From Leeuwenhoekiella polynyae (lineage in GTDB: Bacteria > Bacteroidota > Bacteroidia > Flavobacteriales > Flavobacteriaceae), in contig NZ_QOVK01000003.1 of the NCBI RefSeq assembly GCF_004104075.1, positions 124,001 through 188,000 of the forward strand: a stretch of DNA of 64,000 nt, read 5' to 3'. Positions 35,141 through 44,070 of this stretch are shown piece by piece; positions within the stretch are counted from its first letter, which is position 1, and every line of letters begins with the position of its first letter. The notes below the pieces were generated by a model, which saw only the letters and a list, made by a program, of their open reading frames with translations, made no database searches and was not told the origin of the DNA. A program made the translations under genes and the position numbers.

Positions 35141-36676
35141 GTGAAAAAACTCCGTTTAATTCTTGGCGATCAGCTCAATCACAAACATTCTTGGTTTGAT
35201 GAGACTGACAAGGAAGTGATTTATTTTATAGCTGAAATGCGTCAGGAAACAGATTATGTCGTACATCATATTCAAAAAGTGATCGCCTTTTTTGAAGCTA
35301 TGCGAAATTTTGCAGATTGGTTAGAAGAACGGGGGCATTTTGTGATTTATTACGACTTGAGTCATCCCGATAACAAACACGAATTATCTAAAAATCTGAA
35401 TCAATTAATCAAAGCGCATCAAGTAGATAAATTTGAATATCAGCTCCCTGATGAGTTTCGGTTAGATCAACAACTCAAAGAGTTTTGCAAAACGTCAAAC
35501 ATTAAAACTGAAGCACACGACACAGAACATTTTCTAACCAGTCGCTCTGATCTGGAGAGCTTTTTTAAAGGAAAGAAAACCTATACGATGGAATATTTCT
35601 ACCGCGATATGCGTAAGAAATATTCCATCATGATGTTAACAGAAAAAGATCCTGAAGGTGGTAAATGGAACTTTGACCAGAGTAATCGCAAAAAATGGAA
35701 CGGCAAACCCGAGATTCCACACGAACGCGGTTTTAGAAAAGATGTTTCAAATACGCTAAAACGCATAAAAGATGCAGGCATAAAAACGATGGGAGCGGTT
35801 GATGAAATTTCATTCAACTGGCCTACTTCGCGAACAGACTCTTTGAGCGTGCTCAACTATTTCTGTGAAAATTTATTGGTTCATTTTGGTGACTATCAAG
35901 ATGCGATGGACCCTGATCAGGTGTATTTGTTTCACAGCAGATTGAGTTTTGCGATGAACAGTAAAATGCTGCATCCCCTCGAAGTCATTAAAAAAGTAAT
36001 TGAATACTGGCGTGAAAATAAAAACCAGATAGACATCAGTCAGGTTGAAGGCTTTGTGCGTCAAATATTAGGTTGGCGCGAATATATGCGCGGGATGTAT
36101 TGGATGAAAATGCCCGAATACCGAACTACCAATAAGCTAGAAAACCACAATAAACTACCTGATTTTTATTGGACAGGAGAGACAAAAATGAACTGTCTGC
36201 ATCACGCTATTAAACAAAGTTTAGATCACGCATATGCACATCACATACAGCGGTTGATGGTTACCGGGAATTATGCACTGCTTACACAAACAAACCCTGA
36301 TGAAGTTGATGAGTGGTATTTGGGCATTTACATAGATGCAATAGAATGGGTTGAAATAACCAATACCCGTGGTATGAGTCAATTTGCAGATGGTGGTCTC
36401 GTAGCTACAAAACCCTATGTTTCCAGTGGAAGCTACATCAACAAAATGAGTAATTATTGCAAATCTTGTGAGTATAGCGTTTCTAAAAAAACAGGTGATA
36501 ATGCGTGCCCTTTCAACAGTTTATATTGGAATTTCTTGTTTGAAAAGCGAGAACATTTTAAAAATAACCAGCGCATGAATATGATGATGAATCTTTTAAA
36601 TAAAAAAGACCCTGACGATTTAGAAAAACTTGTTAATCGCGCTCAGGAAATCATAAAGAATCCACAAAACTTCTAA
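35141..36676 (+). CDS. Iron-sulfur cryptochrome/(6-4) photolyase (FeS-BCP, PhrB type)
   Basis: 511 residues from a GTG start (KKLRLILGDQLNHKHSWFDE). The deoxyribodipyrimidine photolyase-related family of FeS bacterial cryptochromes: LILGDQLN, REYMRGMYWMKMPEYRT, CLHHAIKQSLDHAYAHHIQR, MVTGNYALL, DAIEWVEITNTRGMSQFADG, and the [4Fe-4S] cysteines at C in MNCLHH and in NYCKSCEYSVSKKTGDNACP. Agrobacterium PhrB of this type repairs (6-4) photoproducts. With the DASH protein it gives two complementary light-driven repair enzymes. An alternative in-frame ATG at 35075 lies within the preceding gene. Confidence 0.93.
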   Translation: MKKLRLILGDQLNHKHSWFDETDKEVIYFIAEMRQETDYVVHHIQKVIAFFEAMRNFADWLEERGHFVIYYDLSHPDNKHELSKNLNQLIKAHQVDKFEYQLPDEFRLDQQLKEFCKTSNIKTEAHDTEHFLTSRSDLESFFKGKKTYTMEYFYRDMRKKYSIMMLTEKDPEGGKWNFDQSNRKKWNGKPEIPHERGFRKDVSNTLKRIKDAGIKTMGAVDEISFNWPTSRTDSLSVLNYFCENLLVHFGDYQDAMDPDQVYLFHSRLSFAMNSKMLHPLEVIKKVIEYWRENKNQIDISQVEGFVRQILGWREYMRGMYWMKMPEYRTTNKLENHNKLPDFYWTGETKMNCLHHAIKQSLDHAYAHHIQRLMVTGNYALLTQTNPDEVDEWYLGIYIDAIEWVEITNTRGMSQFADGGLVATKPYVSSGSYINKMSNYCKSCEYSVSKKTGDNACPFNSLYWNFLFEKREHFKNNQRMNMMMNLLNKKDPDDLEKLVNRAQEIIKNPQNF

Positions 36677-36761
36677 CCGACGCGTTAATTCACTGTTAAT
36701 CAAAATTCAAGTTACTTACTATCTTACTACATTTAAATCACTAACCAATATCATTATTATT

Positions 36762-36920
36762 ATGAAAGATATTATTTGGCTTATTGTAGTGATTCTATTA
36801 ATCGGTTGGCTCGTGGGGTATTTTGGCTTCGCTGAGTCTGTAGGAAGTTTAATCCACATCCTGCTTGTACTTGCTGTAATTGCAATTCTCTACAAATTAG
36901 CTACAGGTCGCCGACTATAA
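36762..36920 (+). CDS. lmo0937-like small membrane protein
   Basis: A 52-residue hydrophobic protein: a first span (IIWLIVVILLIGWLVGYFGF, about 4-23) and a second span (LIHILLVLAVIAILYKLA, about 30-47), ending ATGRRL. The WxxGYF...HxLLVLAxIxxL pattern fits the lmo0937 family of tiny membrane proteins, often stress-induced. It lies 35 nt before the next small gene on the same strand. Too short to be found by length alone; hydrophobicity and pattern support it. Confidence 0.78.
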   Translation: MKDIIWLIVVILLIGWLVGYFGFAESVGSLIHILLVLAVIAILYKLATGRRL

Positions 36921-36955
36921 CAACCAAAAATTACTAACCTTTAAAAACTTGAATT

Positions 36956-37093
36956 ATGAAACGTATTTTTTTATTCTTATTCCTAGCTGGAATTATGGGC
37001 ACAACTTTACAAAGTTGTCGGGAATCAACCGGAGATAAAATTGAGGACGCAGCAGATGACATTGGTGATGCTGCAGAAGATGCTGTAGATTAA
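36956..37093 (+). CDS. Small acidic lipoprotein
   Basis: 45 residues. A lipoprotein signal (IFLFLFLAGIMGTTLQSC) with the lipid-attachment cysteine at residue 21, then a short strongly acidic tail (ESTGDKIEDAADDIGDAAED). The mature part is just 25 residues with an amphipathic alanine/aspartate heptad-like pattern, similar to entericidin-like or small stress lipoproteins. A strong terminator follows. Function unknown. Confidence 0.75.
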   Translation: MKRIFLFLFLAGIMGTTLQSCRESTGDKIEDAADDIGDAAEDAVD

Positions 37094-37114
37094 TCACTAC
37101 TGCATTTACAAGCT

Positions 37115-37147
37115 GAAAGCCGTACTTTTTAAGTAGGGCTTTTTTTA
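37115..37147 (+). terminator. Intrinsic terminator of the small membrane protein/lipoprotein pair
   Basis: Imperfect stem AAAGCCgTACTT / AAGTAgGGCTTT with a T-run, about 22 nt after the lipoprotein stop. Confidence 0.85.
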
Positions 37148-37166
37148 TTGCCAATCGTTTAACAAC

Positions 37167-37192
37167 TTAACGTTAACAAGGGTTAAACCCTT
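37167..37192 (+). promoter_or_regulatory. Two adjacent palindromes upstream of the aldo/keto reductase
   Basis: TTAACGTTAA (37167-37176) and AAGGGTTAAACCCTT (37178-37192) lie side by side, 47 nt before the start codon. Loops are too short for terminators, so they look more like protein-binding sites. No regulator gene is adjacent. Confidence 0.4.
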
Positions 37193-37238
37193 TCTCTAAT
37201 CCTTAATTGATGGTTAACTTTAAACTAAAACAAATAAT

Positions 37239-38093
37239 ATGAGCACCACAACTTTAAATAAACCAATTACAAACCTTCAAGGAACTTGGGAACTTTCTAA
37301 CGGTCATAAAATGCCTTATCTGGGGCTAGGCGTCTGGAAGGCAGAGGACGGTGAAGAAGTGATACATGCTGTAAAATGGGCACTTGAGGCCGGTTACAGA
37401 CATATAGATACCGCAAAAGCTTATGAAAATGAGGAAGGCGTAGGAAAAGGGATCAAAAAAAGTGGTATTCCCAGAGAGGAATTATTCTTAACCAGTAAAT
37501 TATGGAACAGCGATCAAGGTTATGAAAGTACATTAGAAGCTTTTGACAAAACCCTAAAACGTCTGGATACTGATTACTTAGACCTATACCTCATTCACTG
37601 GCCGGTAGAAGGTAAATACAAAGACACTTGGAGAGCTCTGGAAAAACTCTATAAAGACGGAAAGATCAAAGCTATTGGAGTAAGTAATTTTTTAGAGCAT
37701 CAGCTTAGAGATTTAATGCAAGATGCAGAGATTAACCCCATGGTAGATCAGTTAGAATTTCATCCGTGGTTAGTACAAAAAGACCTGCAAGATTTCTGTG
37801 CAACTCACAATATTCAATACGAAGCCTGGTCTCCGCTTATGCAAGGAAAAGCTTTCAAAAATGAAACTTTGAAACAATTGGGTGAAAAGTATAGCAAATC
37901 ACCAGCGCATATTGTTTTGAGATGGGATTTACAAAATGGCGTTGTGACTATACCAAAATCCACTTCAAAAGATCACATAATCAGCAATGCTGAAATATTT
38001 GATTTTGAATTGAGCGATGAAGATATGCAAACCATAAACGCATTAGATAAACACGAGCGTATAGGTCCTGACCCTGATAATTTTGACTTTTAA
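37239..38093 (+). CDS. Aldo/keto reductase
   Basis: NAD(P)H-dependent carbonyl reductase, 284 residues, TIM barrel. Signature motifs: LGLGVWKAEDG, GYRHIDTAKAYENEEGVGKG with catalytic Asp and Tyr, LTSKLWNSD containing the catalytic Lys, YLDLYLIHWPV with catalytic His, AIGVSNFLEHQL, and C-terminal IPKSTSKDHIISN for NADPH phosphate binding. It is close to 2,5-diketogluconate reductase/ methylglyoxal reductase types. It probably reduces toxic aldehydes alongside OYE and SDR enzymes nearby. Single transcription unit. Confidence 0.94.
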   Translation: MSTTTLNKPITNLQGTWELSNGHKMPYLGLGVWKAEDGEEVIHAVKWALEAGYRHIDTAKAYENEEGVGKGIKKSGIPREELFLTSKLWNSDQGYESTLEAFDKTLKRLDTDYLDLYLIHWPVEGKYKDTWRALEKLYKDGKIKAIGVSNFLEHQLRDLMQDAEINPMVDQLEFHPWLVQKDLQDFCATHNIQYEAWSPLMQGKAFKNETLKQLGEKYSKSPAHIVLRWDLQNGVVTIPKSTSKDHIISNAEIFDFELSDEDMQTINALDKHERIGPDPDNFDF

Positions 38094-38115
38094 AAGAGCC
38101 TGAATTATAATCTAT

Positions 38116-38144
38116 TAATAAACCCGCTTAACAGCGGGTTTATT
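38116..38144 (+). terminator. Intrinsic terminator after the aldo/keto reductase gene
   Basis: Stem AATAAACCCGCT / AGCGGGTTTATT, TAAC loop. The T-run is interrupted, but the stem is 12 bp and perfect. Confidence 0.8.
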
Positions 38145-38241
38145 GGTTTATATAAATTTCTGATTTTACAAAATGGGGCTTTAAATGACCATTGCGGCAT
38201 AATTTCAGCTTAAATTCTTCTCGTAGCCTAAAGAGTCTTTG

Positions 38242-38249
38242 TAGTTTTG
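38242..38249 (+). promoter_or_regulatory. -7 box TAGTTTTG before the SDR gene
   Basis: Matches TAnnTTTG, 22 nt before the ATG at 38272. No convincing -33 box. Confidence 0.4.
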
Positions 38250-38271
38250 CCGGCAAATTGATTTTAGAGTT

Positions 38272-39030
38272 ATGTGGAATTTAGAAGGTAAAACAGCATT
38301 AATTACAGGAGGGACTAAAGGAATAGGTCGTGCAACAGTTTTAGAATTTGCAAAACTGGGTGCTAAAGTAATCTTTACCGCACGTGACGGTAATGCTGTC
38401 ACAGCATTTCAGCAGGAATTGGGAGAAGCAGGCTATATCGCTTCAGGAATGGCAGGTGATGTAACTTCTGAAGATGATCAGGATAATCTAACCGATTTTG
38501 TTTTTCAGCGCTCTGGTTCTTTAGATATTCTCGTCAACAATGCCGGAACAAATATTCGCAAAGAAGCGGCACACTACGAACCTGAAGAATATCAAAAAAT
38601 TCTGGACACCAATCTTATTGCTCCTTTTGAATTGACCCGTAAATTTTTCGCTTTGCTTAAAAGATCTGGTAAAGCTTCTGTTATCAATGTGGCTTCCGTT
38701 GCTGCAAGTCAGGATGTAAAAAGCGGCGCGCCTTATGCGATGGCAAAAGCCGGACTTTTACAACAAACCCGAAGTTTAGCTTCTGAGTGGGCTGAAAAAA
38801 ATATTCGAGTTAATGCAGTTTCCCCCTGGTATACCGAAACACCACTTGTAAAACCAGTTATGGAGCAGGAAGAGCGTTATGCTAAAATCATAGAACGTAC
38901 GCCACTTAAACGCTTTGCACAACCGGAAGAATTAGCAAGCACAATCGCATTTTTAGCAATGGATAAAGCTTCATACATAACCGGTCAAAACCTGATTGTA
39001 GATGGTGGTTTAAGTGCAAATGCTCTCTAA
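38272..39030 (+). CDS. SDR-family oxidoreductase (glucose/tropinone-like)
   Basis: 252-residue classical short-chain dehydrogenase. Cofactor motif TGGTKGIGRA (about 12-21), NNAG at about 88-91, active site Ser in VINVASVAAS and YAMAKAGLLQ (Tyr/Lys pair), then WYTETPLV and C-terminal SYITGQNLIVDGG. The family name tropinone reductase-like reflects sequence similarity only. Substrate unknown. Confidence 0.92.
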   Translation: MWNLEGKTALITGGTKGIGRATVLEFAKLGAKVIFTARDGNAVTAFQQELGEAGYIASGMAGDVTSEDDQDNLTDFVFQRSGSLDILVNNAGTNIRKEAAHYEPEEYQKILDTNLIAPFELTRKFFALLKRSGKASVINVASVAASQDVKSGAPYAMAKAGLLQQTRSLASEWAEKNIRVNAVSPWYTETPLVKPVMEQEERYAKIIERTPLKRFAQPEELASTIAFLAMDKASYITGQNLIVDGGLSANAL

Positions 39031-39053
39031 CCCGAATTAAATTTTATACCGAA

Positions 39054-40886
39054 TTATTTGTAGCCCTGTGCCTGCAAATCAAAAAGCTCTGCATACAATT
39101 TAGAGTTCTGCATCAATTCGTCATGGGTTCCCAATTCTAAAATTTTACCAGCTTTAAGAACCAGAATACGATCGGCCATACGCACCGTACTGAAGCGATG
39201 CGAAATAATGATGCTGGTTTTGCCTTTGGTAAGATCTATAAAACGTTCAAAAACTTCATATTCTGCCTTTGCATCTAATGCAGATGTAGGTTCGTCAAGA
39301 ACCATAACCATTGCATCTTTCATATACGCACGAGCTAAAGCCACTTTTTGCCACTGTCCTCCAGAAAGTTCCTGCCCGTTTTTAAAGCGTTTTCCCAGTT
39401 GGGTATCATAGCCTTCCTGTAAATCACCTATCACTTCATTAGCCAGACTCAACTGTGCTGCATTTGTAATGCGCTTATCATCCTGTACAGCGGCGATGTC
39501 ACCCACCGCAATATTTTCGCGCAGCGTGAATTCATATCTGAAGAAATCCTGAAAAATAACGCCAAACATCTTTTGAAAATCAGCTTTATTGTACTGATTG
39601 ATGTTGACACCATCCAGTAAAATAGCGCCTTGTGTAGGTTCATAAAATCGAAGCATCAATTTGATCAGGGTGGTTTTACCGGCACCATTCTGACCTACAA
39701 AAGCCATTTTCTCTCCGGCTTTCAAAGTAAAACTCACCCCTTTCAATACTTCATGATCGCTTCCGGGGTATGCAAAATGAACGTCTTTCAGCTCAAAACC
39801 GGTATGAATTACTTCAGGAAGTGGCAGAAATTCCCGGTTTTCATCAGGTATTTCAAGATCTATAAAGTCAAAATAATCTTTAAGGTATAGAGCACTTTGT
39901 GTAATTCTTGTAAAGTTTGTAAAAAAGGTTTGCAAACTATTCCTTAGACGGTTAAAAGAAGCCGAAAGAAACGTCAATTCACCTATAGTAATCTCACCAT
40001 CTAATACACTTTTAATTATTACCAGATAAGCCGCATAATAACAAACCACGCCCAGCACATTAAAAATAGCACTGTAGATACTGCGTTTTACGGTTAACTT
40101 TTTATTGATGTGGTAATACCGCTCGCTTAAGGTCTTAAAACGCTTGGCAATAAAATCTGTGAGACCAAAGAGTTTGATCTCTTTAGCAGTCTTATCATTT
40201 GCACCTATATATCTTAGGTAATCCAGTTCACGACGCTCTGTAGTCCAACTGCGAGATAATGAATATTGTTGCCCGCTAAACCGAATCTCATTGATAAAAA
40301 GCGGGATGATACTCAAGGCTAACAATACGATGAGCAGTGGCTGAAAGTAAATGAGACCCGCGATTAAGGTACTTATAGATATTAAACTTTGCGCCTGTGC
40401 CAGCGACATACTCATCAGACCTACACGGCCTTGAGTTTGTTGTCGCGCACGCTCTAATTTATCGTAAAACTCGGAGTCCTCCAGCTGACTCATATCTATT
40501 TTGCTGGTTTTACGAATCATCGTTTCTGAAGAAATAATGTTGTATTTATCACCAAGAAGACCGTCTGTGATTGCAATAACTCGGTTTATAATATCAGCAA
40601 AAACGGTAATAGCAAACTCGAGCAAGACGTAATTCCATAATTGACCATAGTCTGCCTGAGGAGCTGCCACTTCAGCTATAATTTCATCAATAATGAGTTT
40701 TCCTACCCATAAAATAACTACCGGCGAAAATGCATTCACCAGCCTGCATACCAAGTTAATGGTAAACAGCAACGGACTAACGCTCCATATTTCTTTAAAA
40801 AATCGAGGAATATAACGCAGCGCCTGAAACGAAGCACGTACGTTTGTTTTTTTAGTATCTGAGATACTTTCTAAACTTCTTGGCAT
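39054..40886 (-). CDS. ABC transporter, fused permease/ATPase
   Basis: 610 residues, half-transporter exporter. Residues about 40-350 contain six membrane spans; residues 365-605 the ATPase: Walker A GQNGAGKTTLIKLMLRF, Q-loop GVIFQDFFRYEFTLREN, signature LSGGQWQKVALARAY, Walker B MVMVLDEPTSALDA, H-loop IIISHRFST. The permease lacks the classical MsbA sequence features and resembles the uncharacterised group with LFGLTDFIAKRF and DYLRYIGAND-type loops often found near lantibiotic or peptide exporters. Its substrate is unknown. Functions as homodimer. Confidence 0.9.
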   Translation of the reverse strand: MPRSLESISDTKKTNVRASFQALRYIPRFFKEIWSVSPLLFTINLVCRLVNAFSPVVILWVGKLIIDEIIAEVAAPQADYGQLWNYVLLEFAITVFADIINRVIAITDGLLGDKYNIISSETMIRKTSKIDMSQLEDSEFYDKLERARQQTQGRVGLMSMSLAQAQSLISISTLIAGLIYFQPLLIVLLALSIIPLFINEIRFSGQQYSLSRSWTTERRELDYLRYIGANDKTAKEIKLFGLTDFIAKRFKTLSERYYHINKKLTVKRSIYSAIFNVLGVVCYYAAYLVIIKSVLDGEITIGELTFLSASFNRLRNSLQTFFTNFTRITQSALYLKDYFDFIDLEIPDENREFLPLPEVIHTGFELKDVHFAYPGSDHEVLKGVSFTLKAGEKMAFVGQNGAGKTTLIKLMLRFYEPTQGAILLDGVNINQYNKADFQKMFGVIFQDFFRYEFTLRENIAVGDIAAVQDDKRITNAAQLSLANEVIGDLQEGYDTQLGKRFKNGQELSGGQWQKVALARAYMKDAMVMVLDEPTSALDAKAEYEVFERFIDLTKGKTSIIISHRFSTVRMADRILVLKAGKILELGTHDELMQNSKLYAELFDLQAQGYK

Positions 40887-40943
40887 AGAGCAAAGATACA
40901 GCGAAGCGCTTTGGGTAAACGCTAAAAGATCTGCTAAATTCTA

Positions 40944-41675
40944 TTACAATGTACAATCACAATATGCATCATTACCCTTACCTAACCGGTATGTCAAAGT
41001 AATACCTACAAAAGTATACCAGTCATTATTAGAAAAATCGGGTAATTTATTGGGAGCTAACTGTGCATGATCGGGATGACTCCCATCAAGATTGTCTGTC
41101 ATTGTATAGCGCGGAGAAAGTTCAAGACCTAACATAAAATTACTCCCAACGAAAGTTTTAAAACCTAAACCAAAAGGAACCACCATACGCGTTCTGGTTC
41201 CATATTTTTCTGCTAATACATCTTCAAAACCAGCAGAAATGGGATAATATAATTCGTCATTATAAACAGCTCCTAAACCTGCATGAATATAAACAGCTAT
41301 CGGATTTTGAGCATTCTTAAAAAATGAGAACGGCACATACTCAAAACCTAAAGAAGCTTCAATACTTGTATTTTCAAAAGAATAGTATAAAGAGTTATTG
41401 CGCCCATTACCTCGATATCCATCGGCTGCATCCCGGTCGTTATCATAAAGCGTAAAAAAAGTCACAGTTCCTCTGAGACTTAGCTTTTCGTTAAAATTCA
41501 TCTTCCCTATTAAACCTAAAGTAGCTCTATTAGGGGCCACAAATTTCTTTTCTCCTAGTTCTCCATAATAATTGACACCACCTAAATAGAGACCGAGATC
41601 ATAAGTTTTCTTTTGTGCTTTTAACGTGTTTACAGTAATAATTGTTATTAGAATTACAAATACCTTAGCTTTCAT
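40944..41675 (-). CDS. Outer-membrane beta-barrel protein (DUF6089-like)
   Basis: 243 residues with a signal peptide (VFVILITIITVNTLKAQ) and a barrel-like pattern of alternating hydrophobic strands: YDLGLYLGGVNYYGELGE (about 25-42), SLRGTVTFFTLYDND, ASLGFEYVPFSFF, VYIHAGLGAVYND, MLGLELSPRYTMTDNLDG, and C-terminal YTFVGITLTYRLG. The start and the GVNYYGELG motif resemble the DUF6089 family. It ends with DAYCDCTL, unusual for a barrel end. Function unknown. Confidence 0.75.
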   Translation of the reverse strand: MKAKVFVILITIITVNTLKAQKKTYDLGLYLGGVNYYGELGEKKFVAPNRATLGLIGKMNFNEKLSLRGTVTFFTLYDNDRDAADGYRGNGRNNSLYYSFENTSIEASLGFEYVPFSFFKNAQNPIAVYIHAGLGAVYNDELYYPISAGFEDVLAEKYGTRTRMVVPFGLGFKTFVGSNFMLGLELSPRYTMTDNLDGSHPDHAQLAPNKLPDFSNNDWYTFVGITLTYRLGKGNDAYCDCTL

Positions 41676-41823
41676 CAGTAGAGTTTTAAAGTGGGCGTAC
41701 TTGACTTACAATAAGATTTGGGGTTGTATTGTATATTTATAAAACTTAAAAAAGTTTATAATAGTATTCTTACATTTCAAAACATTACTATTTTTAGTTT
41801 TAAAGCTATAACAAATTACTTAA

Positions 41824-42696
41824 ATGTCTAACACAGGGTTAATTATAGAAGAGAGAAGCAGAGATATAGGAGATTTTCTGGTAGGAAGACTGCTGCCTTT
41901 TAGAAAAAAAAGAATGGTAGGACCTTTTATCTTTATAGATCATATGGGACCTGATCAACTAGGACCGAATGATTATATGGATGTGGATCAGCATCCACAC
42001 ATAGGGCTTTCAACGTTAACCTATCTGCTAGAAGGCGAACTCATACACGAAGACAGCATCGGCACCTATCAACGTATCAAGCCGGGTTCTGTCAACTGGA
42101 TGGTTGCCGGTAAAGGCGTTACCCATACAGAGCGTACTCCTAATGATTTTAGAAACGGAAATACGTTTACAATGCACGGTTACCAGATTTGGGTTGCACT
42201 GCCTAAAATGCTGGAATTTACAGAACCTGCTTTTCACCATATTGACGCTGAAGTATTACCGCAATGGAGAGAGAATAATGCTCACTACAAACTCATAGCC
42301 GGTAAGGGTTATGGTAAAATAAGCCCCGTACCGGTTCACTCCGATTTATTTATGATCGAAATTATTGCTGAAGAAGACCACAAACTCGACATTGAAGACA
42401 ATTTGTTTGGAGAAGTGGGAGTTACTATCGTTTCAGGAGCTGTTGAAGCCTGTGGCGAAATTATCAAAGAAGGCAATATGCTGGTTAGTAAAACCAATGA
42501 AGTATGCAAGCTTAAAATTTTAAAAGGCGCTCACATTTTTCTTTTCGGCGGAAAACCTTTTGAAGAAGAACGCCACATTTACTGGAATTTTGTTGCAACT
42601 TCTAAAGCACGCTTAGAAGAAGCCAAAACACAATGGAAAAATCATGAGTTTCCTAAAGTTGAAGGTGATGACACCTATGTACCGCTACCTTCTTAA
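41824..42696 (+). CDS. Pirin family protein
   Basis: 290 residues of the bicupin fold. Motifs: VGRLLPFRKKRMVGPFIFID with DHMGP (about 20-43), QHPHIGLSTLTYLLEGEL (metal-binding His pair), HEDSIGTYQRIKPGSVNWMV, GVTHTERTP, HGYQIWVALP, and the C-terminal half with HIFLFGGKPFEEERHIYWNF. Bacterial pirins may act as quercetinases or redox regulators. A second, shorter pirin is encoded on the other side of the efflux gene. Overlaps the convergent Bcr gene by 4 bp. Confidence 0.93.
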   Translation: MSNTGLIIEERSRDIGDFLVGRLLPFRKKRMVGPFIFIDHMGPDQLGPNDYMDVDQHPHIGLSTLTYLLEGELIHEDSIGTYQRIKPGSVNWMVAGKGVTHTERTPNDFRNGNTFTMHGYQIWVALPKMLEFTEPAFHHIDAEVLPQWRENNAHYKLIAGKGYGKISPVPVHSDLFMIEIIAEEDHKLDIEDNLFGEVGVTIVSGAVEACGEIIKEGNMLVSKTNEVCKLKILKGAHIFLFGGKPFEEERHIYWNFVATSKARLEEAKTQWKNHEFPKVEGDDTYVPLPS

Positions 42697-43913
42697 GCTT
42701 TTGAAGCCTGAATTTTATAGGACTTACGTTTATTCAAGTAAAACAGCACTAAAATTAAACTGCACAGCGCACTACAAAACAAGATGTATAATAAGGGAGC
42801 GACACTTTCAGTGACGAGTTGAGCTACAAGAATACTTGCCAAAGAACCAAATATCATGCCTATACTACCTACCAATGCAGAAGCGCTACCCGCTTGTTTG
42901 GTAAAGGGATCTAAAGAAAGTGCCGTAACATTAGGGTTTTGAAAACCTACTAGAAACAACATCACGAACAAAAAGGGATAAACTACCCAAAACTGTAGCG
43001 CAAGAAAGCTAATAGCAATACCGCCGGTCGTGAGTACAGACAACGCCAAACAGGTCGCGACTGTTATTTGCAATAATGAAAAACGCTTCAATGCGAGGCG
43101 ATTAATCTGACTCCCTAAAATAAGTCCTAAAGCATTACTCCCAAAAACCCATCCAAATTGCTGCTCGCTCAGACCAAAAAATTCAATAAAAATAAAAGGA
43201 GCACTACTTACATAACTCAACAAACAAGCCATTGTAAAACCTCTGGTCATGGCAAAAATGAAAAATTCTCTATTCTTTAAAATGGAAATATATTCTGTAA
43301 CGATTTTTACGGGTCTTAAACTCGTAGTGCGGTTAGGAGCTGCACTTTCAGGCAGAATATACGTAATTAACAACAACATTAGAATTGCAAAACCAGCCAG
43401 AATGTAGAAAACAGCCTGCCAATCAAAAGCGCCTATAACCAAGCCACCTACAGTGGGAGCTATAATAGGTGCAACTCCCATGATAAGCATTAAAGTAGAA
43501 AGCACATCTGCAACCTGTTTCTTTTCAAACAGGTCCCGCACAATAGCTTTTGAAGCCACCATCCCTGCACAACCACCCAATGCCATAAAAAACCGGGCAC
43601 CTATCAAAACGTTCAAATTCCAGCTAAAAGCACATAAAAGCGCTGTAACAGTATAGAGCATTAACCCGCCAATTAGTGGCCTGCGTCTCCCAAAACGATC
43701 CATCAAAGGACCGTAGGCTAGTTGCCCCAAAGCAATACCTATAAGGTAACTTGTTAAGGTTAGACCTACTTTACTAATATCTACACCAAAATCATCTGCT
43801 ACATTTCCGAAGCCGGGTAAATACATATCTATAGAAAATGGACCTATAGCTATGAGGGTTCCTAAAATGAGTACTATGAGATTGCGGGAAGAAGTTGTAA
43901 AACGTTTTGCCAT
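42693..43913 (-). CDS. Bcr/CflA-family multidrug efflux MFS transporter
   Basis: 406 residues, 12 spans. The motif D1 LPGFGNVADDFGVD after IDMYLP (N-terminal substrate-binding segment FSIDMYLPG) is diagnostic of Bcr/CflA. Motif A GPLMDRFGRRRPLIGGL (about 68-84), and motif C-like APIIAPTVGGLVIG (about 151-164) are present. It exports drugs such as bicyclomycin, chloramphenicol or sulfonamides in relatives. Its gene lies between two pirin genes. Confidence 0.93.
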   Translation of the reverse strand: MAKRFTTSSRNLIVLILGTLIAIGPFSIDMYLPGFGNVADDFGVDISKVGLTLTSYLIGIALGQLAYGPLMDRFGRRRPLIGGLMLYTVTALLCAFSWNLNVLIGARFFMALGGCAGMVASKAIVRDLFEKKQVADVLSTLMLIMGVAPIIAPTVGGLVIGAFDWQAVFYILAGFAILMLLLITYILPESAAPNRTTSLRPVKIVTEYISILKNREFFIFAMTRGFTMACLLSYVSSAPFIFIEFFGLSEQQFGWVFGSNALGLILGSQINRLALKRFSLLQITVATCLALSVLTTGGIAISFLALQFWVVYPFLFVMLFLVGFQNPNVTALSLDPFTKQAGSASALVGSIGMIFGSLASILVAQLVTESVAPLLYILFCSALCSLILVLFYLNKRKSYKIQASKA

Positions 43914-44032
43914 ATTTTATTCCTAAAATGCAAAATTAGCCTTTGTTATAGAGAAACTAGGACACTAACATGTTATTAAAATTGTAAATCAAAGACAGAC
44001 TTTCCTAAGACAACGATGTAGTTTTGAGAGCT

Positions 44033-44066
44033 AAAAAAAGGGAGCTTAAAGCTCCCTTTTTTATTA
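44033..44066 (-). terminator. Bidirectional terminator downstream of the 72-residue gene
   Basis: AAAAAAGGGAGCTT / AAGCTCCCTTTTTT, perfect stem, A-run on one side and T-run on the other, 5 nt after the stop of the minus-strand gene at 44071. Confidence 0.9.
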
Positions 44067-44070
44067 TTTT

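Noticed and set aside
39054-40886. ABC exporter as part of a bacteriocin system
   Set aside because: No precursor peptide, protease domain or modification gene is adjacent, so there is no support for a biosynthetic cluster.
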